Below are positions 18,535 through 25,719 of a stretch of DNA of 31,350 nt, piece after piece. Made by a program: the position numbers and the translations under genes. The notes beneath the pieces were generated by a model. It was not told the DNA's origin, searched no databases, and saw nothing but the letters and a program-made list of their open reading frames with translations. The DNA is taken from positions 1 through 31,350 of the IMG/VR virus record IMGVR_UViG_3300013126_000145. The stretch is one strand, 5' to 3'. Source of the stretch: a virus. The number at the start of each line of letters is the position of its first letter. The first letter of the stretch is position 1.

Positions 18535-18592
18535 GTTTTAAAAGAGCACCAAGATAATGCTCTTTTAAAACAGGAGAGTCCCCTCTCCTGTT
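18535..18592 (-). terminator. two adjoining hairpins after the capsid gene (partial terminator)
   Basis: Reading leftward from the capsid stop, the first stem pairs 18583-18592 with 18569-18578 (10 bp, GC-rich, 4-base loop) and is followed by TTTTAAAA. The second stem pairs 18558-18571 with 18535-18548 (14 bp perfect, 9-base loop). They share three bases, so only one can form fully at a time. This is the usual place for a leaky terminator or 3' stabiliser that raises capsid mRNA relative to downstream genes. Confidence 0.75.
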
Positions 18593-18600
18593 AAAGCTTA

Positions 18601-19944
18601 TTAAGCTACGTAACGTAGTGCACTTACACCAGCATTGGCAATGACTTGAGTCATACCAGTGCGCATACTTGCAACAAGAACCTTACGTTGAGTTTCAACT
18701 AGAGTGTCTTGGTCGATTCTCATACCTCTTTGGTTACCTAGCAAGAAGTTATTCTTGTTAACACAAAGAGCTGCTACTGCAGTAGCTGCTTTTGCAGCAA
18801 ATTCGCCAGATACTAGAACTGGAGAGCTACCGATTGCACCGATTTGTCCAGTCAGCACAGTTGCATGAGTACCAACTTTATCCATTGTCTGGAACAGAGG
18901 GTCGTCTAGCAGGTCATAGTATACTTCAGTAGATACAAAATATACTAGATCTTGAGGGTCTAGACCCCATCCACCCATGTCCTTACGTAGAGATGTAAGA
19001 GCAGCTACACTACCAGAAGTAAAGCTGGTTCCAGCAACAGTGGCCTTGTCAATGTCGATGTTGTATGTACTAACAGCATCATACAGAGCGAGACCCTTAA
19101 CAGGATCAGCACCTGCACCAGCACCGATTAGTAGGGCTTTGTCAATAGACTTAGCAACTCTGCGAACCATTGCATCACGTATAACCGGCATTAGAGCAAT
19201 GATAGCGTCTTCTTCTTCTTCAAGAGCTAAATACTCGCGAGTAGCAACCTTATAAGCATTTAGCGTGATAGGTGTTAAGACGTGATTAGTAGTGTTACCT
19301 GAGGAAGCACCACCTGCATCACCAAACTGAGCATTTTGAACCCAGCTTGCATATCCAGCTTCAGGATTTACTGGTAGAGTCATTACGTTTGTCGTCATAT
19401 TGATAGAACGTAATGTCGGAGCAACCACTAAGCGTCTACGTACTTCGTTTTCTAGCGTAGTAGAAACTTCAAGTTCCCATGTAGCGCTTGGTACGTGTGC
19501 ACCAGCTTTTTCGATTACGCGTTTACCGAAATTTGTATTTTCGATAGACTTGCCCATAATCTTAGAAAGCAGATATGCGGTTTCTTTTTCTGTATAGTCT
19601 GCGTCAGTTTTTTCAGCTGTGCTGAAAGACATACGCGATTTTTGGATTGCTTCTAGTTCAGCTGACTTTTCTTTGATAACAGCTTCTAGGCCTTCTAAGG
19701 CTTTCTTGCTATTTTCAGTTTGTTCAGCTAGACGTTTTTCAACTTCTGCAAGCAGAGTTTCTGCTCCAGTAGTACTAGCTTCAACAGCTGCTTTTACTTT
19801 ATTAGTAAACTCAGCTTCAGCTTTTTCAGCGGCTAGCTTGTCAGCAGCTGCTTTTTCTTGCGCAGCTAAAACTGCAGATGTTGCCTTTTCGGCAGCTTTT
19901 TCACTGGCGGCAGCCAATAGTTTTTCAAGTTCTTTAGGATCCAT
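18601..19944 (-). CDS. scaffold-capsid protein from an internal start (nested product)
   Basis: The in-frame ATG at 19942-19944 (Met184 of the fusion) is preceded by AAGGA (19952-19956) at a 7-base spacing, an ideal ribosome site. It falls exactly at the junction of the protease domain and the scaffold coiled coil, beginning MDPKELEKLLAAASEK. Initiation here would give a 447-residue scaffold-capsid protein without protease. A prohead needs hundreds of capsid subunits but only some protease, so an extra start solves a stoichiometry problem, like the nested C/Nu3 genes of lambda. This is inferred from the sequence only. Confidence 0.6.
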   Translation of the reverse strand: MDPKELEKLLAAASEKAAEKATSAVLAAQEKAAADKLAAEKAEAEFTNKVKAAVEASTTGAETLLAEVEKRLAEQTENSKKALEGLEAVIKEKSAELEAIQKSRMSFSTAEKTDADYTEKETAYLLSKIMGKSIENTNFGKRVIEKAGAHVPSATWELEVSTTLENEVRRRLVVAPTLRSINMTTNVMTLPVNPEAGYASWVQNAQFGDAGGASSGNTTNHVLTPITLNAYKVATREYLALEEEEDAIIALMPVIRDAMVRRVAKSIDKALLIGAGAGADPVKGLALYDAVSTYNIDIDKATVAGTSFTSGSVAALTSLRKDMGGWGLDPQDLVYFVSTEVYYDLLDDPLFQTMDKVGTHATVLTGQIGAIGSSPVLVSGEFAAKAATAVAALCVNKNNFLLGNQRGMRIDQDTLVETQRKVLVASMRTGMTQVIANAGVSALRYVA

Positions 19945-20493
19945 ATTCCATTCCTTGGTTATAGAATTGCTTGCCGCTTTAGCGGTCGCAAATTGCATTT
20001 TATAAGAAGTATACTCTTCTTGGGTTTCAAATGATTTAGAAAGATTAAATAAAGTATTTTGGTTAGCTGGAACAGATACTACAGAGATTTCGTGTAGTTC
20101 TAGTTCGGTAATTAGAAAGATATCTGTAGCTTGATCGTACCTAGCGTCTTTAACGCTAAATCCGATACTAAATGCTGTTAGTACCCCATCTTTTATAAGA
20201 TTAAAAGTATCCTCGGCTGCGGCCGAAATTCTTGCTTTAACCCACAACCCATTCTGATCTACTTTATGTTCAATAACTTTGCCGATAGGTTTTTTATGGT
20301 CATGGAACGCTAGAACGATTGGATTTTTTAGGTAATTTTCTAATCCGGCTTCCCAAACATTAGCTGGAACAACATCGCCGTGTCTATCTTTGTCATTTGT
20401 ACTTGCATGGCCTTCGATAGTGATTGATGTTATTTCTTCGTCTGCTGTAGGAAGCGTTTTAATTAAGGCATCTACATATAGTAGTTTTTTCAT
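18601..20493 (-). CDS. fused prohead protease - scaffold - major capsid protein (HK97 type)
   Basis: A 630-residue product with three parts. Residues 20-150 are an HK97-family prohead protease: IEGHASTNDKDRHGDVV, the catalytic His in LAFHDH (His64 or His66) and Ser109 in AFSIGF. Residues about 184-300 form a charged Ala/Glu/Lys coiled coil that should act as the scaffold (delta) domain. Residues about 305-630 have the HK97 capsid fold pattern, including LRSINMTTNVMTLPVNPEAG. The protease cleaves the scaffold inside the prohead during maturation. It overlaps the portal gene by 4 bp and has an AAGGAA ribosome site. Protease-capsid fusions are known, but here an internal start (see next entry) probably separates production of the two. 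Confidence 0.93.
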   Translation of the reverse strand: MKKLLYVDALIKTLPTADEEITSITIEGHASTNDKDRHGDVVPANVWEAGLENYLKNPIVLAFHDHKKPIGKVIEHKVDQNGLWVKARISAAAEDTFNLIKDGVLTAFSIGFSVKDARYDQATDIFLITELELHEISVVSVPANQNTLFNLSKSFETQEEYTSYKMQFATAKAASNSITKEWNMDPKELEKLLAAASEKAAEKATSAVLAAQEKAAADKLAAEKAEAEFTNKVKAAVEASTTGAETLLAEVEKRLAEQTENSKKALEGLEAVIKEKSAELEAIQKSRMSFSTAEKTDADYTEKETAYLLSKIMGKSIENTNFGKRVIEKAGAHVPSATWELEVSTTLENEVRRRLVVAPTLRSINMTTNVMTLPVNPEAGYASWVQNAQFGDAGGASSGNTTNHVLTPITLNAYKVATREYLALEEEEDAIIALMPVIRDAMVRRVAKSIDKALLIGAGAGADPVKGLALYDAVSTYNIDIDKATVAGTSFTSGSVAALTSLRKDMGGWGLDPQDLVYFVSTEVYYDLLDDPLFQTMDKVGTHATVLTGQIGAIGSSPVLVSGEFAAKAATAVAALCVNKNNFLLGNQRGMRIDQDTLVETQRKVLVASMRTGMTQVIANAGVSALRYVA

Positions 20494-21647
20494 GTATTTC
20501 CTTTATCAGGGCGACCCCCTTGAGTAGGGTCAACAGCAGACCCTGCTATATTTGCTGGAACTCGTATATTATCACAGTTTTCAACTGCTTCATACCGTAA
20601 TTCAGCTCGTGCTTCGTTTGGTGTAATAATACCACCATTTACTAATGTTGTATAGTATCCGGCAATATCCTTTAGGTCTGGCTGTAATGCGCTTACGTTG
20701 GAAACAACGATATCTACATCATAACCGAAAAACCTTTCTAAAGCACTTACAAACTTTCGTGCTATAGGTAAGACTGTTTCTAGATAGAATAGTCTTAAGT
20801 TCGGAGAAATGTTAGCATTATTTCCACCAGCTAAGAGAATAGGAGGTACACCCAATGCTTGCAATAGTTTTTCCGAATGCGTTTTAATAGCAGTATCGAA
20901 ATCCATATCCTTAAAGTTTGTACTAGCAAGAGGATAAGGTTTCATACCACTATCTAATATTACTGGTGTCCTAGCCCCATTTTTAGGGCTATAGAACTGT
21001 CTCCAGTATTTAATAGTCTTTTCTTTTGCGACATTAGACAGCGTATTATCTGTCACAAAAATAGTACCAAATACAGCACCATTAGAGAAAAAGCCGTCCT
21101 GAAAATCTAGCATATTATACAATGCTTTTATAGAACGACTAGCCGATACTAATCTACTAGTTCCTCTATAAATGCTAGAAGAACTAAGATCTCTAAAGTG
21201 AAATACTTCTTCTGGTTTAAAAGTAGTATTTAAATATGTATAGCTTTTTATAAATGTTTTCTCATCTGCGTTAATTACAACATTAGCTGCAGGTAAGTGG
21301 TATATAAATGCACCATCAAAGTATATAAAAGCATTTCCTTCTAATATGAAGTCTGTAAAAATTGCAGTTCTGAAATCTTGTACACTTTGATAAGGATTTG
21401 GTCTATAATTTAATAATGTATGTAATGATTTTTTCCTGATAGTAACTACGCTGGAGCTTAGACTGTCTTTTATATCATAGTCTAAACTAGCAACTGCGTT
21501 TACCAGCATACTGGTGCCGCGACTTAAGACTTCTACCTTATTAACCGCGTCTGCAGCTCTAATATCGTAATTGGTAGTTTCTTCAGGATTGCGCTGAGCG
21601 ATCTCTCGCTGAGCAGGATTAAACTTTTCACGTAGCCATTTTAGCAT
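20490..21647 (-). CDS. portal protein (HK97 type)
   Basis: A 385-residue protein. LEGNAFIYFD, the EVFHFRDLSS segment, GTSRLVSASRSI, DMDFDTAIKTHSEKLLQALGVPPILL and GGIITPNEARAELRYE are all characteristic of HK97-type portals. Twelve copies form the ring at the capsid vertex through which DNA is packaged and ejected. The C-terminus is Gly/Asp-rich and probably disordered. The start codon overlaps the HNH gene by 20 bp, and the stop overlaps the protease-capsid start by 4 bp, placing it in a tightly coupled head operon. Confidence 0.95.
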   Translation of the reverse strand: MLKWLREKFNPAQREIAQRNPEETTNYDIRAADAVNKVEVLSRGTSMLVNAVASLDYDIKDSLSSSVVTIRKKSLHTLLNYRPNPYQSVQDFRTAIFTDFILEGNAFIYFDGAFIYHLPAANVVINADEKTFIKSYTYLNTTFKPEEVFHFRDLSSSSIYRGTSRLVSASRSIKALYNMLDFQDGFFSNGAVFGTIFVTDNTLSNVAKEKTIKYWRQFYSPKNGARTPVILDSGMKPYPLASTNFKDMDFDTAIKTHSEKLLQALGVPPILLAGGNNANISPNLRLFYLETVLPIARKFVSALERFFGYDVDIVVSNVSALQPDLKDIAGYYTTLVNGGIITPNEARAELRYEAVENCDNIRVPANIAGSAVDPTQGGRPDKGNT

Positions 21648-22008
21648 GTTTTTCTTTCTGAATATTTATCCAGCTAACCTGCTTACTACTAGTCGATAGT
21701 GGAGGAGATTTTGTATAAATACTATGAAGTTTTACATGATGCATATTACATAGAGTGAATACCTGCTCATATATTTCTACCTTATGATCGGCAATAAACT
21801 CGTCTCTAACAGCTAAAATGCCTTCATCAGTAGTTATGTCATAACCCTTCTTCTTCGCCCAAGCATTAAGTAATAGAGTAACTGAAGAGGTATGGTGCAA
21901 CTCTAAATTTTCTGTGCTACCACAAATATAACAGGAGCTTTGCTTATTATAAGCCCCTTTCGCTTTATCTCGAACCCATTTGACTGGTATTCTAACGTTT
22001 TTTGCCAT
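21628..22008 (-). CDS. HNH endonuclease next to the terminase
   Basis: A 126-residue protein if started at the ATG 22006-22008 (MAKNVRIPVKWVRDKAKG). An upstream TTG would fall inside the promoter and is rejected. It has a CxxC pair (CYICG), LELHHTS with the catalytic His, and the second zinc/HNH part FTLCNMHHVKLH. HNH proteins beside the terminase and portal in HK97-like phages are known to work with TerL in cutting DNA at cos, so a packaging role is more likely than homing. There is no Shine-Dalgarno. A consensus promoter ends 3 bp before the ATG, so the protein probably comes from readthrough mRNA or from a start very close to the 5' end. Confidence 0.85.
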   Translation of the reverse strand: MAKNVRIPVKWVRDKAKGAYNKQSSCYICGSTENLELHHTSSVTLLLNAWAKKKGYDITTDEGILAVRDEFIADHKVEIYEQVFTLCNMHHVKLHSIYTKSPPLSTSSKQVSWINIQKEKHAKMAT

Positions 22009-22011
22009 ATA

Positions 22012-22040
22012 ATTATACCATAGGACCAAAAATTTGTCAA
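22012..22040 (-). promoter_or_regulatory. consensus sigma70 promoter for the head operon
   Basis: Leftward TTGACA (22035-22040), 17-base spacer, TATAAT (22012-22017). It is a perfect match in a 30-bp gap between the large terminase and HNH genes. Transcription should start at about 22005-22006, inside the HNH start codon, so it should mainly drive portal, capsid and connector. A few transcripts starting slightly upstream could be leaderless for HNH. Confidence 0.85.
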
Positions 22041-22059
22041 CTAAAAATTTAATTTAGCC

Positions 22060-23334
22060 TTAAGTTGTGAATGAGTATAGTGCATATCGAAGCGCATCAG
22101 CCATGTGAGAATAGTCATCATGAACCGGAGTCTCTACTCGCTTCGCATCCCACCGATATTGGTCTAAACAAGCTATTGTATGTAGACAGTGTGGAGCCAC
22201 TTTCAATCGATCTTGTTCTACAAGTGTCTGTACGAAAGCAATACCACTAAGTTTGCTTTTATTTGCCTTTATAGTTGGTATATCATACATATAAGCTAAA
22301 TCCCCTGCAAACTGAGCAGCTGCAGAGTCAATAAATATGTTTTCTACCTCCCACTTTTTTATTAGACTATTAAATGCAGCAGCGTGGGTAGCAGTAGTGT
22401 TTCCAGATTCCTGATATTCGTCTACAACCCAGTAGCAATCAGTACTAGGATTATACGCTATAACTACAAAAGCCGTAGGGTCCTTATACCCAGGGTCGCA
22501 ACCAGCAATTATCTCATCGTCACCAGGTTCATAATCTAGTACATTAGACGCAGAGAATGTAAAGATTTGACCCACGAATTCAGTAAATGAAGCATTGTAC
22601 TCTTGCTCAAACTCTGCGCGGCTCATCGATTTTCGCGCTTCAGCCACATCAGATGCATTCATTCTAACATTTTCAGTATAATCAGCTTGTAATGAACACC
22701 ATTCAGGATATTCATCATCAAAACCTCTCATAAAGAACTTAGAAAACCAGTTTTGTTTACCTCTAGGAGTGCTAATAAATATTGCTTTAGCAGTACTTTT
22801 ATCTAATGTTGGCCTTAGTGCGACATTAAACGCTTCTTCGCCACCAGATGATAGTGCAGCTTCGTCAAAGATTATTAAATCATAACTACGACCAACGCAG
22901 CTATCAACAGTAGTAATAGAGCCCATTCTGATAGTTGATCCATTTGATAACTCTATAATTTTATCTTTTAAATTATCTCTAGAAGTTTCTAAATCAAAAT
23001 GATTTATAAATTTACGTTGTAAATCAAAACTAATAGAGGACAAGTTGTAGTTTGGAGATATAATTAGTACATTCGAATTAGGTATTAAGCTAATAAGCTG
23101 ACCAATTACATTAGCAATAAATGTTTTTCCCAATCTACGAGCAAATGCTGCGCACACAAATCTATGCCTAGGGTCGTTGATAGCATTTATTAACCCTATT
23201 TGTGGACGATTTAACGTCTCATCAATTCCTAGCAGTTTTATATAACTATTTATAGGTAATTTGATAAACCTTTCGCTAGGAGGGAAGGTTTCAATATACT
23301 CTATATTTACATATTTACGGCTTGTTACTATCAT
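22060..23334 (-). CDS. terL: terminase large subunit (packaging ATPase and nuclease)
   Basis: A 424-residue protein. The ATPase half has a Walker A-like AFARRLGKT (63-71), Walker B LIIFDE (153-158) and the coupling motif ISTPRG (187-192). The nuclease half has the RNase H-like acidic residues Asp280 in AGCDPGYKDPTAF, Asp336 in IFIDSAA, and the C-terminal DDYSHMADALRY cluster (Asp406/407, His410, Asp413). It pumps DNA into the prohead and cuts it to length. Its start overlaps the small subunit gene by 20 bp. The gene encodes a somewhat short member of the family, with all key motifs present. Confidence 0.95.
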   Translation of the reverse strand: MIVTSRKYVNIEYIETFPPSERFIKLPINSYIKLLGIDETLNRPQIGLINAINDPRHRFVCAAFARRLGKTFIANVIGQLISLIPNSNVLIISPNYNLSSISFDLQRKFINHFDLETSRDNLKDKIIELSNGSTIRMGSITTVDSCVGRSYDLIIFDEAALSSGGEEAFNVALRPTLDKSTAKAIFISTPRGKQNWFSKFFMRGFDDEYPEWCSLQADYTENVRMNASDVAEARKSMSRAEFEQEYNASFTEFVGQIFTFSASNVLDYEPGDDEIIAGCDPGYKDPTAFVVIAYNPSTDCYWVVDEYQESGNTTATHAAAFNSLIKKWEVENIFIDSAAAQFAGDLAYMYDIPTIKANKSKLSGIAFVQTLVEQDRLKVAPHCLHTIACLDQYRWDAKRVETPVHDDYSHMADALRYALYSFTT

Positions 23335-23803
23335 TTAATAATTTGCTAATAAGTTCACCATACTTAGAACCGTCTTGTAAGCCTAGACCACTATCATTAA
23401 TCTGTACATTAACTTGATTTCTAATAGAAGTGTCGGACTGACGTAGCTTTTCTAAAGCTATTGATTTGTCAAGATATTCCATGCTCATCTTATGTGATAG
23501 AGCAAGCAAATCTGCGATATCTTTTGAGGACCCTACATCTGCTTCTTCTAGTTCTTGGAGCTTTTTCTGTATAAGTGTATCCATAGCCTCGCGTATTTTG
23601 TACCGATTATTATAACCAGTATCAAAAAATACATGATCTATGTAAGCTTTTACTTCTCTACGTGCTAGAATACTTTGTACAGTATCTGAGCCGATTTCTA
23701 GTGAGTCTGCGACTGCGCGTATATCTTGTAATTGTAGGTAGCAATTAGCGACCTCTAATGCTTCTGGAGCAATTTGTATAACTTCTGCAGGTAAATTTTG
23801 CAT
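23315..23803 (-). CDS. terS: terminase small subunit
   Basis: A 162-residue protein. The N-terminal third looks like a helix-turn-helix (CYLQLQDIRAVADSLEIGSDTVQSILA), suited to recognising the packaging start. It is followed by a helical middle (LIQKKLQELEEADVGSSKDIADLLALSHK) for oligomerisation and a polar tail. It directly precedes and overlaps terL, the normal arrangement. A promoter (23826-23855) drives it, and an array of direct repeats just upstream (23878-24118) is a candidate binding site. Confidence 0.85.
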   Translation of the reverse strand: MQNLPAEVIQIAPEALEVANCYLQLQDIRAVADSLEIGSDTVQSILARREVKAYIDHVFFDTGYNNRYKIREAMDTLIQKKLQELEEADVGSSKDIADLLALSHKMSMEYLDKSIALEKLRQSDTSIRNQVNVQINDSGLGLQDGSKYGELISKLLNDSNKP

Positions 23804-23825
23804 GTAACACTGCCTTTCTTCCCGA

Positions 23826-23855
23826 ATTATACTACTAAAGCAGCCCTAGGGTCAA
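23826..23855 (-). promoter_or_regulatory. promoter of the terminase genes, containing a CCCTAGGG motif
   Basis: Leftward TTGACC (23850-23855), 18-base spacer, TATAAT (23826-23831). The -35 and spacer include the palindrome CCCTAGGG (23844-23851), the same motif that is repeated through the right part of the window. The start should be near 23820, giving a leader of about 17 bases to the TerS ATG. Confidence 0.65.
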
Positions 23856-23877
23856 GTCAAAATTTTTCATGCTATGT

Positions 23878-24118
23878 GCAATTTACGGTGGCTGTCGGCG
23901 GCAATTTACGGCGGCAATTTACGGCGGCTTTTGGCACCGAAAGTGTTTTCAAACACGTTTTGTTGGAAATTTACTGTGGCAACTTATTGCAGTTGTTTTG
24001 GCACCGAAAGTACTTTCGAACACGTTTTGTTGGCAATTTACTACGGCACCGAAAGTACTTTCAAAAAATTACCCATGGTTTACGTAAAGGTGGGCGCATG
24101 GGCGATGGGCGCATGGGC
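23878..24118. repeat. direct repeat array upstream of terS (candidate cos/TerS binding region)
   Basis: Three copies of GCAATTTACGG (23878, 23901, 23914) are followed by three copies beginning GGCACCGAAAGT (23933, 24000, 24045). The first two continue in near identity for about 48 bases through ACACGTTTTGTTGG. Copies 2 and 3 contain the 12-bp palindrome GAAAGTACTTTC. At the right end GGGCGCATGGGC is repeated at a 15-base interval (24092, 24107). The block is GC-richer than its flanks. The six-frame openings here are shaped by the repeats and look non-coding. Confidence 0.8.
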
Positions 24119-24212
24119 AGTCTAATAACCGCCCCTAGCATAAATCCGGTAAAAAATCAACAAAAATATTTTATTTTTCTTTGCGCTAAATCAAAGAATT
24201 GCTAGATCATCA

Positions 24213-24249
24213 TGGTATAGTTTGCCCATCGGTTGAGATCACTCACCGA
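24213..24249 (+). promoter_or_regulatory. extended -10 promoter and operator-like inverted repeat
   Basis: TGG followed by TATAGT (24213-24221) is an extended -10 element. No good -35 is present at the usual distance. Directly downstream, ATCGGT (24228-24233) and ACCGAT (24244-24249) form an inverted repeat centred about 20 bases past the -10, a natural place for autoregulation by the HTH-like protein encoded next. Bases 24119-24212 are AT-rich and hold nothing else I can name. Confidence 0.5.
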
Positions 24250-24280
24250 TACTTTGTAACCTAACCTTAAAGGATTTATC

Positions 24281-24676
24281 ATGGGTGCAACCAAAACGGA
24301 AACGACGGTTAAGGCCGTCAACTATACTGCGGAGCAAACCGCAGAACTGGTGAATGCTTATAAAGCATCACCTACATCTGAAACCGTTGATGCTATGGCC
24401 ACGAAGTTTGGCAAGAATCGGCGTTCGATCATTGCCAAGCTGACCCGCGAACGGGTTTACGTCAAGGCTGAATATACCGGGAAAACCGGGCAAAAACCAG
24501 TTTTCAAGGATGCTACAGCCGACAAAATCGGGGAATTGCTCCGCATGAACGAGGGTGATATTACATCACTCACCAAGGCCAATAAATCGGCACTTGTTGC
24601 GATTTTGAACGCGTTGATTGCCTGTACTGTAAACGGTGCGGGTGAGACCGTGGCGCTTTCGGAAAGCATGGCGTAA
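24281..24676 (+). CDS. small HTH-like DNA-binding protein, paralogue 1
   Basis: A 131-residue protein with an AAAGGA ribosome site. Residues about 14-60 read YTAEQTAELVNAYKASPTSE, a spacer, then FGKNRRSIIAKLTREXVY-like sequence (X is Arg), which looks like a helix-turn-helix or Myb/SANT-like unit with a recognition helix (RRSIIAKL). Next comes EYTGKTGQKP and a C-terminal helical part (SLTKANKSALVAILNALI). Two other proteins in the window (27360-27671 and 27628-27942) share this layout. Small proteins of this kind are common in tailed phages, usually without assigned function. A role in regulating early or middle genes is inferred. It is the first gene of the rightward cassette. Confidence 0.75.
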   Translation: MGATKTETTVKAVNYTAEQTAELVNAYKASPTSETVDAMATKFGKNRRSIIAKLTRERVYVKAEYTGKTGQKPVFKDATADKIGELLRMNEGDITSLTKANKSALVAILNALIACTVNGAGETVALSESMA

Positions 24677-24683
24677 AGCAAAA

Positions 24684-24712
24684 ACCGGACAAGGTTTCTA
24701 CCCTTGTCCGGT
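24684..24712. promoter_or_regulatory. strong hairpin between the HTH-like and SprT-like genes
   Basis: ACCGGACAAGG (24684-24694) pairs with CCTTGTCCGGT (24702-24712): 11 bp perfect, 7-base loop. The rightward direction has no T run, so it is not a normal rightward terminator. The leftward direction is followed by TTTTTGCTTT and would terminate leftward transcripts. Rightward, the stem ends 5 bases before the SprT-like ATG and could limit ribosome access. Confidence 0.7.
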
Positions 24713-24717
24713 ATCGT

Positions 24718-25059
24718 ATGCAAAAAGCACACGTAACGCTTAATCGGTTTTGGGATATTGCATTGCAAACCCAAAACCCGAAATATATGCAAAACCTTAT
24801 TATTCCTGCACTCGCATGGAATAATAGGGTTCGCTCCGTTTTGGCGTATGCTGAGGCCGGGAAAAACCTAATCACTATTGGCACTTATAGCTATAGGATT
24901 AATCCTGATATTTATCACTCTGATATTATTGGGCATGAATTGGCGCATATTCTAGACTATCATTTATATGGTGAGCATTATCACCACCATAATAAAAATT
25001 GGGCAAAGATTATGCGTGATTTTGGACTAACCCCTAATAGGTGTTATGATGTTCATTGA
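24718..25059 (+). CDS. SprT-like zinc metalloprotease domain protein
   Basis: A 113-residue protein. GHELAHILDYHLYG contains the zinc-binding HExxH (73-77), and a downstream HHHNKNWAKIMRDFGL supplies a third ligand and the trailing pattern typical of SprT/Spartan-like proteases. The family includes enzymes that cut proteins bound or crosslinked to DNA. Phage members are usually reduced to this core, and their targets are not established. No Shine-Dalgarno precedes the ATG, and a strong hairpin ends just before it, so expression may be low or coupled. The gene overlaps the next membrane-protein gene by 14 bp. Confidence 0.8.
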   Translation: MQKAHVTLNRFWDIALQTQNPKYMQNLIIPALAWNNRVRSVLAYAEAGKNLITIGTYSYRINPDIYHSDIIGHELAHILDYHLYGEHYHHHNKNWAKIMRDFGLTPNRCYDVH

Positions 25060-25258
25060 GAAAATTGGCGTATCTGCGGGCATTGCTGGCGCGGTATTGA
25101 TGGCGCTTAAACTGGCGCTATTGGGTTACGTGGGGTTTTTTGTTTCCTCTGCGCTACTGTCATTTACAGCATATCGCAATGGGCAAACCAATTTGCTTAA
25201 ATTGCAGATTGTGTTTTTCTGGGTTAACCTTTTTGGGCTTTTCAATTATGCCAATTAA
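25046..25258 (+). CDS. small membrane protein
   Basis: A 70-residue protein with about three hydrophobic segments (VSAGIAGAVLMALKLALLGYV, GFFVSSALLSFTAY, LQIVFFWVNLFGLF) separated by a short polar turn (RNGQTN). The pattern resembles small inner-membrane proteins often seen in phages and sometimes annotated as transporter-like (PnuC/YgjV style). A holin is possible, but no lysis gene is next to it. It overlaps the SprT-like gene by 14 bp and the HAD gene by 11 bp, which supports it being translated. Function unknown. Confidence 0.7.
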   Translation: MMFIEKIGVSAGIAGAVLMALKLALLGYVGFFVSSALLSFTAYRNGQTNLLKLQIVFFWVNLFGLFNYAN

Positions 25259-25718
25259 GCGCGTTCATATTTATGATCTTGACGGAACTATTATCGATAG
25301 TTCCCACAGATACCGCGCTATCAATGGCAGAATTGATTTACAATTCTGGCGCGATAATGAGCATTTAGCATATTCGGACAGTTTGCTACCATTAGCTAAT
25401 CAGTATTGGCGAGATATTGCCGATACTGAATGCTTTACCATTATCGCAACTGCGCGGGTATTGTCAGAACCAGATAATCGGTTTATTCGGGATTTTCTCG
25501 GGATACCTAATCGGATTATCTCACGCAAAATTGATGATAATCAATCTGGCGCAATGCTGAAAATTAAGGGTATTATTGGCCTTTTCAATTTGCACGTTTT
25601 CAAACGCGCAGAGATTAAGGTATTCGAAGATAATATCCAATACCTAAAATCAATATGCGATGCACTAATGGCATATAATGTGCATGGCGTATATGTACCA
25701 TCAATTCAAGGCCATTAA
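25248..25718 (+). CDS. HAD-superfamily phosphatase
   Basis: A 156-residue protein starting MPIKRVHIYDLDGT. The longer upstream reading from 25140 lies on another gene and is rejected. Motif I is YDLDGTIID (Asp10, Asp12), motif II is IIATAR (Thr68), and motif IV is VFEDN (Glu127, Asp128). The short cap and ATAR motif resemble phage polynucleotide 5'/3' phosphatase domains, so nucleic acid end repair or nucleotide metabolism is likely, but the substrate is inferred. It overlaps the upstream membrane protein gene and lies 1 bp before the micropeptide gene. Confidence 0.85.
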   Translation: MPIKRVHIYDLDGTIIDSSHRYRAINGRIDLQFWRDNEHLAYSDSLLPLANQYWRDIADTECFTIIATARVLSEPDNRFIRDFLGIPNRIISRKIDDNQSGAMLKIKGIIGLFNLHVFKRAEIKVFEDNIQYLKSICDALMAYNVHGVYVPSIQGH

Positions 25719-25719
25719 A

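Noticed and set aside
22009-22029. TTG start extending the HNH protein by 7 residues
   Set aside because: The extension lies over the spacer and -10 of a consensus promoter and has no ribosome site.
23798-24205. Overlapping rightward open frames upstream of terS
   Set aside because: Three frames are open at once because the repeats lack stops; none has a ribosome site, and they overlap the terS promoter.
25140-25247. Longer N-terminus for the HAD phosphatase
   Set aside because: It lies over the membrane protein gene in another frame; the HAD fold begins at MPIKRVHIYD.
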